A stretch of 64,000 nucleotides of DNA from Streptomyces californicus. Lineage in GTDB: Bacteria > Actinomycetota > Actinomycetes > Streptomycetales > Streptomycetaceae. A program made the translations under genes and the position numbers. Positions within the stretch are counted from its first letter, which is position 1. Every line of letters begins with the position of its first letter. Shown one piece after another: positions 8,181-17,332 of the stretch. The notes under the pieces are model-generated. The model was not told the DNA's origin. It did no database searches and saw nothing but the letters and a program-made list of their open reading frames with translations. The DNA lies in contig NZ_JNZZ01000006.1 in assembly GCF_000717645.1 (NCBI RefSeq), positions 276,534 through 340,533 on the forward strand, read 5' to 3'.

Positions 8181-9770
8181 GTGACGACGGCTGCCCGGGA
8201 GGCCCCACGCATGCGACGGACGCGACGAATACACACCGCCGGGCAGCCGATCGACCCGTCGAAACCGCGCTCCGGCTCCGTCGTGACCGTCCTCGCCTTC
8301 GCCGGCATCACCGTCGCCGTCATGCAGACCCTGCTCGTGCCGGTCATCAAGGACCTGCCGGTCCTGCTGGGCACGACCCCCGCCAACGCCACCTGGGTGA
8401 TGACGGCCACGCTGCTCGCGGGGGCGGTCTCGACCCCGATCATGGGGCGGCTCGGCGACCTCCACGGCAAGCGGCGCATGCTGCTCGCCTCGCTCGCGGT
8501 CATGGTGGCCGGTTCGCTGATCTGCGCCTCCACCGACGACCTGGTCGTGATGATCACCGGACGCGCGCTCCAGGGCTTCGCCATGGGCGCGATCCCGCTC
8601 GGCATCGGCATCATGCGCGACGAACTGCCCCGCGAGAAGCTCGGGTCGGCGATGGGCCTGATGAGCTCGTCGATCGGGGTGGGCGGCGGACTCGCCCTGC
8701 CCGCCGCCGCCCTGGTCGCCCAACACGCGGACTGGCACGCCCTGTTCCTGGGCGCGGCCGGGCTGGGGCTGCTCGCGATGGCGCTCACGTACGCCTTCGT
8801 CCCCGAACCACCGCTGCGCGCGCCCGGCTCCTTCGACGTCGTCGGCGCCCTCGGCCTCTCGCTCGGCCTGGTCCTCCTGCTGCTGCCGGTCACCAAGGGC
8901 AGCGACTGGGGCTGGACCTCCGCGCCGACCCTGGGGCTGCTGGCCGCGTCCGTGGTCACGCTGGTGCTGTGGGGGCTGTTCGAACTGCGGACCCCGGCGC
9001 CGCTCGTCGATCTGCGCACCACCGCCCGCCGCGAGGTGCTGCTCACCAACCTCGCGTCGATCATGGTCGGGGTCGCCTTCTACGCGGTCTCGCTGGTGCT
9101 GCCGCAACTGCTCCAGCTGCCCGTCTCCACCGGCTACGGCCTCGGGCAGTCCATGGTGGTCGCCGGGCTCTGCGTGGCCCCGCTGGGTCTGACGATGATG
9201 TTCGTCGCCCCGCTGTACGCCCGGATCTCCGCCCGCCGCGGCCCCAAGGCCACGCTGATGCTCGGCATGCTGGTCATCGCGATCGGTTACGGGGCCGGGC
9301 TCGGCCTGCTCTCCGCCGCCTGGCAGACCGTGCTGATCGCGGTGGTGCTCGGCGCGGGCATCGGGCTCGCCTACTCCTCGCTGCCCGCCCTGATCATCGG
9401 AGCCGTCGACCCCTCGGAGACCGGCGCGGCCAACGGCCTCAACACGCTGATGCGGTCCATCGGCACCTCGGTGTCGAGCGCCGTCATCGGCATGGTCCTG
9501 GCCGACACCTCGGTGGCCATGGGGTCGGTCCGGGTCCCGTCCATGGAGGGGTTCCGGATCTCGTTCCTGATCGCCACCGGAGCGGTGCTGGTCGGCCTGG
9601 TGCTGGCCGCGTTCCTGCCCGCCCAGCGGCCGTCCGCGCGCCCGGTGCTGCTGGCGAGCAGCGCGGACGGCGACGCGCGGCGCGCGGACGGCGGCGGAGA
9701 CGGGGACGGGGGCGGGAACGCGCAGGGCGCGGTCAGCGCGCCGGAGCGTCGAACCGCGGCTCCGTCGTGA
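8181..9770 (+). CDS. MFS exporter, EmrB/QacA family
   Basis: About 529 residues, 14 predicted TM segments. The loop 2-3 motif GRLGDLHGKRRMLL (about residue 90) and helix-5 GSAMGLMSSSIGVGGGLALP (motif C type) are clear. I chose GTG 8181 because GGGGGGAG lies 6 nt upstream; the frame can be opened from TTG 8166 but without a site. The C-terminal 40 residues are Asp/Gly-rich. The 3' end overlaps the convergent pepE gene by 38 bp. It shares an upstream region with the FadE34-like gene, including an exact KstR-type box, so it might export (or import) a lipid or steroid metabolite; this is inference from position only. Confidence 0.85.
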   Translation: MTTAAREAPRMRRTRRIHTAGQPIDPSKPRSGSVVTVLAFAGITVAVMQTLLVPVIKDLPVLLGTTPANATWVMTATLLAGAVSTPIMGRLGDLHGKRRMLLASLAVMVAGSLICASTDDLVVMITGRALQGFAMGAIPLGIGIMRDELPREKLGSAMGLMSSSIGVGGGLALPAAALVAQHADWHALFLGAAGLGLLAMALTYAFVPEPPLRAPGSFDVVGALGLSLGLVLLLLPVTKGSDWGWTSAPTLGLLAASVVTLVLWGLFELRTPAPLVDLRTTARREVLLTNLASIMVGVAFYAVSLVLPQLLQLPVSTGYGLGQSMVVAGLCVAPLGLTMMFVAPLYARISARRGPKATLMLGMLVIAIGYGAGLGLLSAAWQTVLIAVVLGAGIGLAYSSLPALIIGAVDPSETGAANGLNTLMRSIGTSVSSAVIGMVLADTSVAMGSVRVPSMEGFRISFLIATGAVLVGLVLAAFLPAQRPSARPVLLASSADGDARRADGGGDGDGGGNAQGAVSAPERRTAAPS

Positions 9771-10461
9771 GCAGTCGCGACACGTCGGAGTCCGGCGCGA
9801 GTTCCCGGGGCGCGGCGGTGCGGGAGAACAGCCGGGCGGGGCGGGCGCCCCGGACGTGGGCCCGGTCCCCGTCGACGCGGAGCCAGGAGCCCTCGCGCAG
9901 CCCGAGCACCGGTACGTCGTTCTCCTCCAGGAACTCGGTGAGCCGCTCCTCGCGGGTCTCGCCCTTGTGGGTGCTGGCCGGATCCGGGTCCAGGTAGTGC
10001 GGGTTGATCTGGAACGGGACCAGGCCCAGCGCCTCGAAGGACGGCGGCTGCACGATGGGCATGTCGTTGGAGGTGCGCAGGGTCGGGGCGGCCATGTTGG
10101 TCCCCGCGCTCGCGCCCATGTAGGGCAGCCCGCCCCGTACCGCGTCGCGCACGGCCTCGCGCAGACCGGTGCGGTAGAGCGCGTCGAGCAGCCGGAAGGA
10201 GTTGCCGCCGCCGATGAACACGGCGTCGGACGCGGCGAGTTCGGCGACCGGGTCGGGGTTCTCGTGGACGCCGCGCACGGTGATGCCGGACGGCTCCAGG
10301 GCCTCGCGGACCCGGGCGGTGTACGTGGTGTGGTCGGCGAGCGCGTACGGGACGAAGGCGAGCCGGGCGTTCGCGGGAAGGAACGCGGTGACGGTGTCCA
10401 GCGCGTGTTCCAGGTAACCGCGGCCGTACTGGGTGGAGTTGGAGAGCAGCAGCAGATTCAC
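9733..10461 (-). CDS. pepE: Dipeptidase E (S51 peptidase, PepE-like)
   Basis: 242 residues. The class I glutamine-amidotransferase-like fold of peptidase family S51 is indicated by GGGNSFRLLDAL (residues about 84-95) and by the nucleophile elbow GASAGTNM with Ser about 118. A later NPHYLDP block carries the His region. PepE hydrolyses dipeptides with N-terminal aspartate in the cytosol. GTG 10461 is the chosen start because GAGGA precedes it by 5 nt. It lies 35 bp downstream of the iclR-type gene on the same strand, so the two are probably co-transcribed, divergently from the DUF1177-permease-M20 operon. Its 3' end overlaps the convergent MFS gene. Confidence 0.85.
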   Translation of the reverse strand: MNLLLLSNSTQYGRGYLEHALDTVTAFLPANARLAFVPYALADHTTYTARVREALEPSGITVRGVHENPDPVAELAASDAVFIGGGNSFRLLDALYRTGLREAVRDAVRGGLPYMGASAGTNMAAPTLRTSNDMPIVQPPSFEALGLVPFQINPHYLDPDPASTHKGETREERLTEFLEENDVPVLGLREGSWLRVDGDRAHVRGARPARLFSRTAAPRELAPDSDVSRLLTTEPRFDAPAR

Positions 10462-10496
10462 GAGATTCCTCGGGTACGTCGGGCGGATCGGGTCGG

Positions 10497-11330
10497 TCAG
10501 GTGGCGCGGGGCCGCCCGGCGCGGGACTTGGGCCGCTGCGGCGGGTGGGTGAGGCGCTGTTCCAGCAGTTGGGCGGCGTGGCGCAGGGCGTCGATCCGGT
10601 CCTCGGGCGCTCCCTGGAAGCGGTCCTCGCCGCCGCCGAGGCTGAGGCTTCCGTACGGCTCGCGCCCCAGGAACACCGGTACGGCGACGGTGGCGATCCC
10701 GGTGTCGTACTCGCCGACCGTCCAGGCGTAGCCCTGGGCCCGGATCTTGATGAACTCCGCTTCCAGCAGGTCCGGTTCGGTGACCGTGCGGTCCGTGAAG
10801 CGCGCCATGGGGCGGCCCCGGAAGAGCCGGTGGCGCTGTTCGTCGGGGAGGTGGGCGTAGTACGACTTGCTGGTCGCACCCGCGTGCGCCGGGTAGAGCT
10901 CGCCGACCAGCGGGTAGTAGCGCAGCGGTCCGGCCTCGCCCTCCTCGGCGGCCACGCACCGCATGTGGAAGCTGTCCGGGAGGCAGAACAGGACCGTGTC
11001 GCCGGTGGTGCGGCGCAGCTCCTCCAGGACCGGGCCGGCCAGCAGCTCCAGTGAGCCCGAGCGCTCCCAGAGGCGGCCCAGCCGCAGCACGGCGGGGCCG
11101 ATGCGGTAGCGGCGGGTGACCGGGTCCGAGACCAGGAAGCCCCGGCCGGCCAGGGTGGCGAGCAGCCGCTGGGCGGCGGAGGTGTCCCAGCCGAACTCCT
11201 CGGCGACCTCGGTGACGCCCCAGTCGGGCCGGGTGCGCTCGAAGGCGAGCAGCACCAGGAGCGCCCGGTCGACGGTCTGCAGGGCCCCGGCGGGCGTACG
11301 CCGGTCCAGATCGAATGCGGTCATCGTCAT
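10497..11330 (-). CDS. IclR-family transcriptional regulator
   Basis: 277 residues: N-terminal winged helix about 15-75 (LQTVDRALLVLLAFERT ... VTEVAEEFGWDTSAAQRLLATLAGRGFLV), then an effector-binding domain about 95-255 with the GAF-like core TGDTVLFCLPDSFHMRCV and the late AWTVGEYDTGIATVAVPVF segment. The C-terminus is basic. Regulators of this family usually control adjacent catabolic operons and respond to a small substrate. It is divergent from the DUF1177 operon with 142 bp between, where an ATAGCG/CGCTAT inverted repeat (11356-11385) is a candidate operator, and it is followed by pepE. Confidence 0.9.
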   Translation of the reverse strand: MTMTAFDLDRRTPAGALQTVDRALLVLLAFERTRPDWGVTEVAEEFGWDTSAAQRLLATLAGRGFLVSDPVTRRYRIGPAVLRLGRLWERSGSLELLAGPVLEELRRTTGDTVLFCLPDSFHMRCVAAEEGEAGPLRYYPLVGELYPAHAGATSKSYYAHLPDEQRHRLFRGRPMARFTDRTVTEPDLLEAEFIKIRAQGYAWTVGEYDTGIATVAVPVFLGREPYGSLSLGGGEDRFQGAPEDRIDALRHAAQLLEQRLTHPPQRPKSRAGRPRAT

Positions 11331-11355
11331 CTCACCATTCAGACCGGAATTGCAT

Positions 11356-11385
11356 ATAGCGGGAAACCATTGCGCTCAACGCTAT
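11356..11385. promoter_or_regulatory. Candidate operator for the IclR-family regulator
   Basis: Inverted repeat ATAGCG (11356-11361) ... CGCTAT (11380-11385) with 18 bp between, in the AT-richest part of the divergent gap between the iclR-type gene and the DUF1177 operon. Position supports a shared operator; the spacing is wide and the assignment is inference. Confidence 0.35.
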
Positions 11386-11472
11386 CCGATCCCGAATGTT
11401 GCCTCAGCACCGCGCCCCGCGCTCTTCCCCGTCGAGCGCCGGGCGGGTGTCAGGATCAGGAGAGAAGCCCCC

Positions 11473-12426
11473 ATGTTGAAGTACGTACTGGACATCGTCG
11501 AGCTGCTGGACGATCCCCAGGTCACGGGCAAGGCGGTCGTCGGGTACCTCGACGCCGCGGCAGGGGCCGAGGGCTCGTCCGCGCAGGTCACCACCGTCAT
11601 GGGCGACCAGGGCTCGACGGACTTCGTGCTCGTCCGCATCCCGGGCTCGCGCGGCCGGGCGTCGGGCGGCGACGCCCGCACCCTCGGCGTGGTGGGACGG
11701 CTCGGCGGTATCGGCGCCCGGCCCGAGGTGACCGGCCTGGTCTCCGACGCCGATGGCGCGACCGCCGCCATCGCCACGGCGGCCAAGCTGCTCGACATGC
11801 GCCGGCGCGGCGACGTGCTGCCCGGTGACGTGGTCGTCGCCACCCACATCTGCCCGAGCGCGCCGACCGAGCCGCACGACCCGGTTCCGTTCATGGGGTC
11901 GCCCGTGGACATCGCCACGATGAACCGGCACGAGGTGACCGCCGACATGGAGGCCGTGCTCTCCATCGACACCACCAAGGGCAACCGGATCATCAACCAC
12001 AAGGGCCTGGCCCTGTCGCCCACCGTCAAGGAGGGCTGGGTGCTCCGGGTCGCCGAGCCGCTCGGCGAACTGCTGGCCGTGGTGACCGGTGAGCCGTTGG
12101 TCACATACCCGGTGACCACCCAGGACATCACGCCGTACGGTAACGGTGTACACCACATCAATTCGATCCTGCAGCCGGCCACCGCGACCGCCGCTCCGGT
12201 GGTCGGTCTCGCGGTCACCTCGGCCGCCGCGGTGCCGGGCTGCCAGACGGGCGCGAGTCACGAGAGCGACATCGCGTCCGCCGCCCGCTACGCCGTGGAG
12301 GTCGCCAAGGGCTTCGGCGCCGGGAGCCTGGACTTCCACGACCCGGTGGAGTTCGACAACCTCGTCCACCGCTACGGGTCGCTGGCACACCTGCAGACCC
12401 TCGGCCGCACCACCCAGGAGGTCTGA
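11473..12426 (+). CDS. DUF1177-family protein
   Basis: 317 residues and soluble, matching the typical length of DUF1177 (function unknown). Features seen: MLKYVLDIVELLDDPQVTG at the N-terminus; a Gly-rich VVGRLGGIGARPEVTGLVSDADGA stretch in the middle (not quoted fully); a conserved VVATHICPSAP segment near 120; DTTKGN-RI near 175; and GCQTGASHESDIASAARYAVEVAKGF near the C-terminus, rich in polar residues that could form an active site. ATG 11473 has AGGAGA 10 nt upstream. Its stop overlaps the permease start (TGATG), so translation is coupled. Placement with a permease and two peptidase genes suggests a hydrolase or deacylase for a small amide or peptide; unproven. Confidence 0.8.
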   Translation: MLKYVLDIVELLDDPQVTGKAVVGYLDAAAGAEGSSAQVTTVMGDQGSTDFVLVRIPGSRGRASGGDARTLGVVGRLGGIGARPEVTGLVSDADGATAAIATAAKLLDMRRRGDVLPGDVVVATHICPSAPTEPHDPVPFMGSPVDIATMNRHEVTADMEAVLSIDTTKGNRIINHKGLALSPTVKEGWVLRVAEPLGELLAVVTGEPLVTYPVTTQDITPYGNGVHHINSILQPATATAAPVVGLAVTSAAAVPGCQTGASHESDIASAARYAVEVAKGFGAGSLDFHDPVEFDNLVHRYGSLAHLQTLGRTTQEV

Positions 12427-13820
12427 TGGCATCCGCCCCGCGGGCCGACGCCCCGGCCCCCGAAACGAAGAGCATCGGCAGCGACGACTACGCGCTCTCG
12501 CGGGTCCCGCGCGACAAACGCTTCGGCTTCTGGTCGATGCTCCTGCAGTGGCTGGCCCAGTCCGGCTCGATCTCGCAGTTCACGCTGGGCGCCACCATCG
12601 GTGTCGGCATGACCTTCGGCGACGCCTTCCTCGCCTTCACACTCGGCGCGGTGATCCTGGAGATCGTGATCTTCGCGATCGGTCTGGCCGGCATGCGCGA
12701 GGGCCTGGCGACCCCTCTGCTCACCCGCTGGGCGGGCTTCGGCCGCAACGGTTCGGCCCTGGTCAGCTTCGTCATCGCGGTCAGCCTCGTCGGCTGGTTC
12801 GGCGTCCAGAACACGATCTTCGGCAACAGCGTCTCCGCGCTGGTCGGCGGCCCGTCCTGGATGTGGTGCGTGATCGCGGGCGTCGCCATCACCGCCCTGG
12901 TGATCTTCGGCTTCCGGTACATGGCCCTGTTCGCCAAGATCGTCACGCCGCTCTTCTTCGGCATGGTCGCCTGGTCGATCATCACGACGCTCAACGACCA
13001 CTCGATCAGCGAACTGATCAGCTCCCCGCCGCCCGGCGAGGCGATCCCGCTGGCCGTCGCCGCCACCGCCATCGCGGGCGGCTACATGACCGGCGCGATC
13101 GTCTCCCCGGAGATGACCCGCTACAACAGGAAGGGCTCGCACGTCTTCGTGCAGAGCGCCTCCTCGATGATCCTCTCCGAGTACATCGTCGGCATGGTCG
13201 GTGTGCTCCTCGGCCACCTGGTGAAGTCCGCCGACGTCTCGCACATCGTGCTCTCCACCTCCGGCGCCTTCGGGGTGATGGTGGTCCTGATGTCCACCGC
13301 GAAGATCAACGACTGGAACCTGTACGGCTCCTCGCTCGGCGTCGTCAACTTCTTCCAGGTGGTCTTCCGCAAGCGGCTGCACCGCGGCGCCGTCACCGTC
13401 GTGCTCGGCGTCGCCGGGACGCTCCTGTCCGCGGTCGGCATCATGACCCACTTCACGGAGTTCCTCTCCCTGCTGGGCGTGATGATCCCCCCGATCGGCG
13501 GGATCATCGTCGCCGAGTACTGGGTCGTGAAGCGGATGCGCAAGCCGCTGGACGACACCCGCGAGGCAGAGACCCTCCCGGCGACCTCGCCGACCTGGGT
13601 GCCGATGTCCCTGGCCATCTGGGCCGTCGCCTTCTGCGTCGGCAAGTTCTACGACGGCGGCATACCGGCCCTCAACTCGCTGGTCGTCGCCTTCCTGCTC
13701 TACTGCGTCCTCGGCCGGCTGGGCTGGGTCACGCCGTACGGCACCTCCACCCTGAACGACGAGGACGGCGGCGACCCCTCCCCCGCCGCCCGTGAGACCA
13801 CCGCGGCAGGAGCGGCATGA
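12426..13820 (+). CDS. NCS1-type purine-cytosine permease-like transporter
   Basis: 464 residues with about 12 TM helices, like CodB/PucI-type cation symporters of nucleobases, hydantoins and allantoin. The N-terminal DYALSRVPRDKRFGFWSMLLQWLAQSG block and helix 1 SQFTLGATIGVGMTF are typical, and IAGGYMTGAIVSPEMTRYNR (about 217-236) is a conserved loop. Its ATG overlaps the stop of the DUF1177 gene by one base and its stop overlaps the M20 gene by four bases. It is the presumed importer for whatever the flanking hydrolases process. Confidence 0.85.
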   Translation: MASAPRADAPAPETKSIGSDDYALSRVPRDKRFGFWSMLLQWLAQSGSISQFTLGATIGVGMTFGDAFLAFTLGAVILEIVIFAIGLAGMREGLATPLLTRWAGFGRNGSALVSFVIAVSLVGWFGVQNTIFGNSVSALVGGPSWMWCVIAGVAITALVIFGFRYMALFAKIVTPLFFGMVAWSIITTLNDHSISELISSPPPGEAIPLAVAATAIAGGYMTGAIVSPEMTRYNRKGSHVFVQSASSMILSEYIVGMVGVLLGHLVKSADVSHIVLSTSGAFGVMVVLMSTAKINDWNLYGSSLGVVNFFQVVFRKRLHRGAVTVVLGVAGTLLSAVGIMTHFTEFLSLLGVMIPPIGGIIVAEYWVVKRMRKPLDDTREAETLPATSPTWVPMSLAIWAVAFCVGKFYDGGIPALNSLVVAFLLYCVLGRLGWVTPYGTSTLNDEDGGDPSPAARETTAAGAA

Positions 13821-15124
13821 CTCCCACCCCCGCCTCCGAGCAGGCACAGACCGAGGTCGTGGACCTCTGCGCCGAACTGATCCGGTTCGACACCTCCAAC
13901 CCGACCAGCGACGAGCGCGCCGCCGCCGACTGGGTGGTGGACCGCCTCGCCGAGGTGGGCCTCGCCTCCGAGCTGGTCGAGTCCGCCCCGGGCCGGGCCA
14001 GCGTCATCGCCAGGATCGCCGGGGCCGACCCCGCCCGCGGCGCCCTCCTGGTCCACGGGCACCTGGACGTCGTCCCCGCCGACGCCTCCGAGTGGCAGGT
14101 CCCGCCGTTCTCCGGCGAGATCCGCGACGGCTACCTCTGGGGCCGGGGCGCGATCGACATGAAGGACACCGTGGCGGTCATGCTGGCCACCGCCCGGCAC
14201 TTCGCCCGCACCGGCACCAGGCCGGCCCGCGACGTGGTGCTCGCCTTCCTCGCCGACGAGGAGGCGGGCGGGAAGTTCGGCGCCCACTGGCTCGTCGAGC
14301 ACCGCCCGGACCTGTTCTCCGGGGTCACCGAGGCGATCGGCGAGGGCGGCGGCTTCTCCTTCGCCCTCGACGACACGCGGCGGCTGTACCCGATCGAGAA
14401 CGCCCAGCGCGGCATGGCCTGGATGGAGCTCACCGCCAACGGCCGGGCGGGCCACGGCTCGTCGCCCAACGACGAGAACGCGGTCACCGACCTCGCCGAG
14501 TCCCTCACCCGGATCGGCCGCGAGACCTTCCCGATCCGGCTGATCGAACCGGTCCGCGCCCTGCTGGAGGAGGCCGCCCGGCTCTACGGCGTCCCGTTCG
14601 ACGAGAACGACGTCGAGGCGAGCCTGGCCAGGCTGGGCCCGGTCGCGGACTTCATGCAGGTGGTGCTCCGCAACTCGGCGAACCCCACCATGTTCACCGC
14701 CGGCTACCAGACCAACGTCATCCCGGGGAAGGCCACCGCACGCGTCGACGGCCGCTTCCTCCCCGGCCACGAACAGGAGTTGATCGACACGATCGACAAG
14801 CTCCTGCTCCCCTCCGTGAGCCGGGAGTGGGTCAACCACGACATCGCGATGGAGACGGCGTTCGACGGCCCGCTGGTCGACGCGATGTGCGACGCCGTCC
14901 GCGCCGAGGACCCGGACGGCCACCCCGTCCCGTACTGCAACCCGGGCGGCACCGACGCCAAGGCATTCACCCACCTGGGCATCCGCTGCTTCGGCTTCAA
15001 GGGCCTGAAGCTCCCGCACGACCTGGACTACGGCCGCCTCTTCCACGGTGTGGACGAACGCGTCCCGCTGGAGGGCCTGCGCTTCGGGGTCCGCGTCATG
15101 ACCCGCCTCTGGCAGAGCTGCTGA
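13817..15124 (+). CDS. M20-family metallopeptidase / amidohydrolase
   Basis: 435 residues, the usual length of an ArgE/DapE/CPG2-type zinc exopeptidase. Metal-ligand motifs: HGHLDVVPAD (about 75), WGRGAIDMKDTVAVML (about 111-126, metal Asp), FLADEEAGGKFG (about 146-157, catalytic and metal Glu), and a C-terminal NPGGTDAKAF with metal-binding His further on. The dimerisation domain begins near AQRGMAWMELTANGRAGHGS. The ATGA overlap with the permease makes it the third gene of the operon. Substrate unknown; cytosolic hydrolysis of an imported N-acyl amino acid or dipeptide is the simplest reading. Confidence 0.85.
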   Translation: MTPTPASEQAQTEVVDLCAELIRFDTSNPTSDERAAADWVVDRLAEVGLASELVESAPGRASVIARIAGADPARGALLVHGHLDVVPADASEWQVPPFSGEIRDGYLWGRGAIDMKDTVAVMLATARHFARTGTRPARDVVLAFLADEEAGGKFGAHWLVEHRPDLFSGVTEAIGEGGGFSFALDDTRRLYPIENAQRGMAWMELTANGRAGHGSSPNDENAVTDLAESLTRIGRETFPIRLIEPVRALLEEAARLYGVPFDENDVEASLARLGPVADFMQVVLRNSANPTMFTAGYQTNVIPGKATARVDGRFLPGHEQELIDTIDKLLLPSVSREWVNHDIAMETAFDGPLVDAMCDAVRAEDPDGHPVPYCNPGGTDAKAFTHLGIRCFGFKGLKLPHDLDYGRLFHGVDERVPLEGLRFGVRVMTRLWQSC

Positions 15125-15173
15125 CCCGGGCACACGGCTCCGCCGGAGGCCGCCCGCACCCGGGCACACCCCG

Positions 15174-15210
15174 CGTACGCCCCCGCCGATCCGTTCGGCG
15201 GGGGCGTACG
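15174..15210. terminator. Strong hairpin terminator after the M20 gene
   Basis: Perfect 15-bp stem (15174-15188 with 15196-15210) around a 7-nt loop ATCCGTT, 50 bp past the M20 stop. There is no T tract, as is usual for Streptomyces terminators. Confidence 0.75.
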
Positions 15211-15260
15211 GCACGATGGGGCGCCGTTCCGCACGCGCCCCGCCCCACCTGGAGGAACCC

Positions 15261-15974
15261 GTGACCGCCGACTCCGCCGCCGCTTCCGCTTCCGCGTCCC
15301 CGGGCGGTTCCGGTTCCGCCGGTTCCTCCCGGTCCGCCGGGCCCGCGCCGGAGATCCTCGCCGCGTTCGAGGCCGCCAAGGGGTTCATGCCGGTCCACGA
15401 GGGGCTCGCCCTGTACGCGGCGGCGACCGAGGCCGGCGCGCTCGGACTGCCGATGCTGGAGGTGGGCACGTACTGCGGCCGGTCCGCCATCCTGCTCGCG
15501 GACGCGGCGCGGGCGGCCGGGGTCAGCGCGCTGACCGTGGACCACCACCGGGGCAGCGAGGAGCAGCAGCCGGGCTGGGAGTACCACGACCCGAGCGTGG
15601 TGGACCCCGAGATCGGGCTGATGGACACCCTGCCGACGTTCCGCCGCACGCTGCGCCGGGCCGGTCTGGAGGAGCACATCGTGGCGCTCGTCGGCCGCTC
15701 CCCGCAGATCGCCGCCGTATGGCACGGGCCGCTCGGCCTCGTCTTCGTCGACGGCGGGCACACCGACGAGCACGCGAACGCGGACTACGAGGGCTGGGCC
15801 CCGCACGTCGCGGAGGGCGGGCTGCTGGTGATCCACGACGTCTTCCCGGACCCCGCGGACGGCGGGCAGGCCCCGTACCGGATCTACCGGCGGGCGCTCG
15901 CCTCCGGAGCGTTCACCGAGGTCGCGGCCACGGACTCGCTGCGCGTGCTGCGCCGCACGGCACCCGGAATCTGA
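15261..15974 (+). CDS. Class I SAM-dependent methyltransferase
   Basis: 237 residues. The SAM-binding Rossmann fold shows motif I as LPMLEVGTYCGRSAILLADAA (about residues 66-86, quoted in part), motif II LTVDHHRG, and motif IV LVFVDGGHTDEHANADYEGW with DGGH typical of the Methyltransf_24 / O-methyltransferase-3-like group. The first 35 residues are low-complexity Ala/Ser/Gly. GTG 15261 is chosen for GGAGGA 5 nt upstream. Substrate unknown. It is followed after 297 bp by the cell-wall amidase gene on the same strand. Confidence 0.8.
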   Translation: MTADSAAASASASPGGSGSAGSSRSAGPAPEILAAFEAAKGFMPVHEGLALYAAATEAGALGLPMLEVGTYCGRSAILLADAARAAGVSALTVDHHRGSEEQQPGWEYHDPSVVDPEIGLMDTLPTFRRTLRRAGLEEHIVALVGRSPQIAAVWHGPLGLVFVDGGHTDEHANADYEGWAPHVAEGGLLVIHDVFPDPADGGQAPYRIYRRALASGAFTEVAATDSLRVLRRTAPGI

Positions 15975-16271
15975 TCGGCCCCGGACCCGCCCGCTCACCT
16001 GAGGGACCCGGACCGCACGTACGCCCGCGGGAGCCGGCTTCCGGCGCGGGGGCGGGGTGCTCCGGTACACCCGCGGTATAACCCCGTACGCCCGCGAGGC
16101 CCGGTTCCGACGCGGGGGCGTGGCGCTCCCGTACGCCCGCGAGGCCCGGGTCCCCGCGCCGTACGGGATGCTCCGGTACGCCCCATGGGGGCCGGGTTCC
16201 GGCGGCCCGGGCGGTCCGGCGCGCCGCGCCGGGGCCGGGGCCCGGGCTGCCCGCATGGGTAGCATCGCCGC
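15975..16271. repeat. Degenerate GC-rich tandem repeats upstream of the amidase gene
   Basis: Three diverged units of about 55-65 bp starting near 16018, 16085 and 16131. Each opens with CGTACGCCCGCG and continues with a purine-rich then GCGGGGGCG stretch. The gap must also hold the amidase promoter, most likely in the last 60 bp. No gene seen. Confidence 0.5.
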
Positions 16272-17165
16272 GTGCCGTACGACGACAGCCCTCCCCCCAC
16301 CCGCCGCGCCCGGCCACTGGCCGTGGCCGCCGCGCTGGCCGCCGTTTCCCTGACCGCCGCCGGATGCGGCGGCGAGCAATCCGACCGGCCCGACGCCGCC
16401 CCGCCCCGCCCGGGCGCGGACGGGGCCTCTCCCTCCGCTTCGGCTTCCGCTTCCGCTTCCGCTCCCGCCTCCGGGAAGCCGCTGCCGAAGGGCCCGCTCA
16501 CCGGCCGGACCGTGGTGATCGACCCGGGCCACAACCCGGGCAACCGCGACCACACGCGGGAGATCAACGAGCAGGTGGACATGGGTACCGGCCGCAAGGA
16601 GTGCGATACGACCGGTACGTCCACGAACGACGGTTACGCGGAGGCCCGGTTCACCCTCGACGTCTCCCACCGGCTGCGCGCCCTGCTGGAGGCCGAGGGA
16701 GCCCGGGTGCGCCTGACCCACGACGCGGACCGCCCGTTCGGGCCGTGCGTCGACGAGCGGGCCCGGATCGGCAACGAGGCGAAGGCCGACGCGGTGGTCT
16801 CCGTGCACGCCGACGGATCGGCCGTGGGCAACCGGGGATTCCACGTGATCCTGCCCGCCCGGGTGAAGGGCGGCGGGGCCGACACCACGCCCATCGTGAA
16901 GAGTTCGGCCGATCTCGGCGCGCGTATCGCCGGGCACTTCGCTCGTACGACCGGAAGCGCCCCGTCCAATTACGTCGGCGGAAAGACCGGCCTGGACACC
17001 CGCGACGATCTCGGCGGACTGAATCTGTCGACCGTGCCCAAAGTGTTCGTCGAATGCGGCAATATGCGTGACCCGGAGGACGCCGCGCTGCTCACCAGCG
17101 AGAGTTGGCGGCAGAAGGCGGCCCAGGGCATGGCCGACGGCGTCAGCAGCTATCTGAAGGGGTAG
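16272..17165 (+). CDS. N-acetylmuramoyl-L-alanine amidase (Amidase_3), lipoprotein
   Basis: 297 residues from GTG 16272. Signal peptide with lipobox LTAAGC (Cys about 35) predicts membrane anchoring outside the cell, followed by a Ser/Ala-rich linker (about 45-68). The Amidase_3 domain spans about 77-294: zinc ligands in VVIDPGHNPGN (His), the EARFTLDVS Glu and VSVHADGS (His), and the catalytic Glu in FVECGNMR. It cleaves the bond between muramic acid and the stem peptide during peptidoglycan remodelling. The insert carrying two Cys (KECDTTGTS; PFGPCVDER) may form a disulfide, as in related actinobacterial enzymes. Confidence 0.9.
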   Translation: MPYDDSPPPTRRARPLAVAAALAAVSLTAAGCGGEQSDRPDAAPPRPGADGASPSASASASASAPASGKPLPKGPLTGRTVVIDPGHNPGNRDHTREINEQVDMGTGRKECDTTGTSTNDGYAEARFTLDVSHRLRALLEAEGARVRLTHDADRPFGPCVDERARIGNEAKADAVVSVHADGSAVGNRGFHVILPARVKGGGADTTPIVKSSADLGARIAGHFARTTGSAPSNYVGGKTGLDTRDDLGGLNLSTVPKVFVECGNMRDPEDAALLTSESWRQKAAQGMADGVSSYLKG

Positions 17166-17332
17166 TTCTGCGGTGATATTGGGGGGATACCCGATCACGA
17201 TCCGGGTTCAGGAGCAACCCGCCCGGTCAGACGATAGATTCATCCGTACGATGGGGAGCCGCTCCCGAGCTTCGAGCCGCACCGGCGGCAGCGACGACCG
17301 CCCCGACGAGACGACCGACTAAGGACCTTCAC

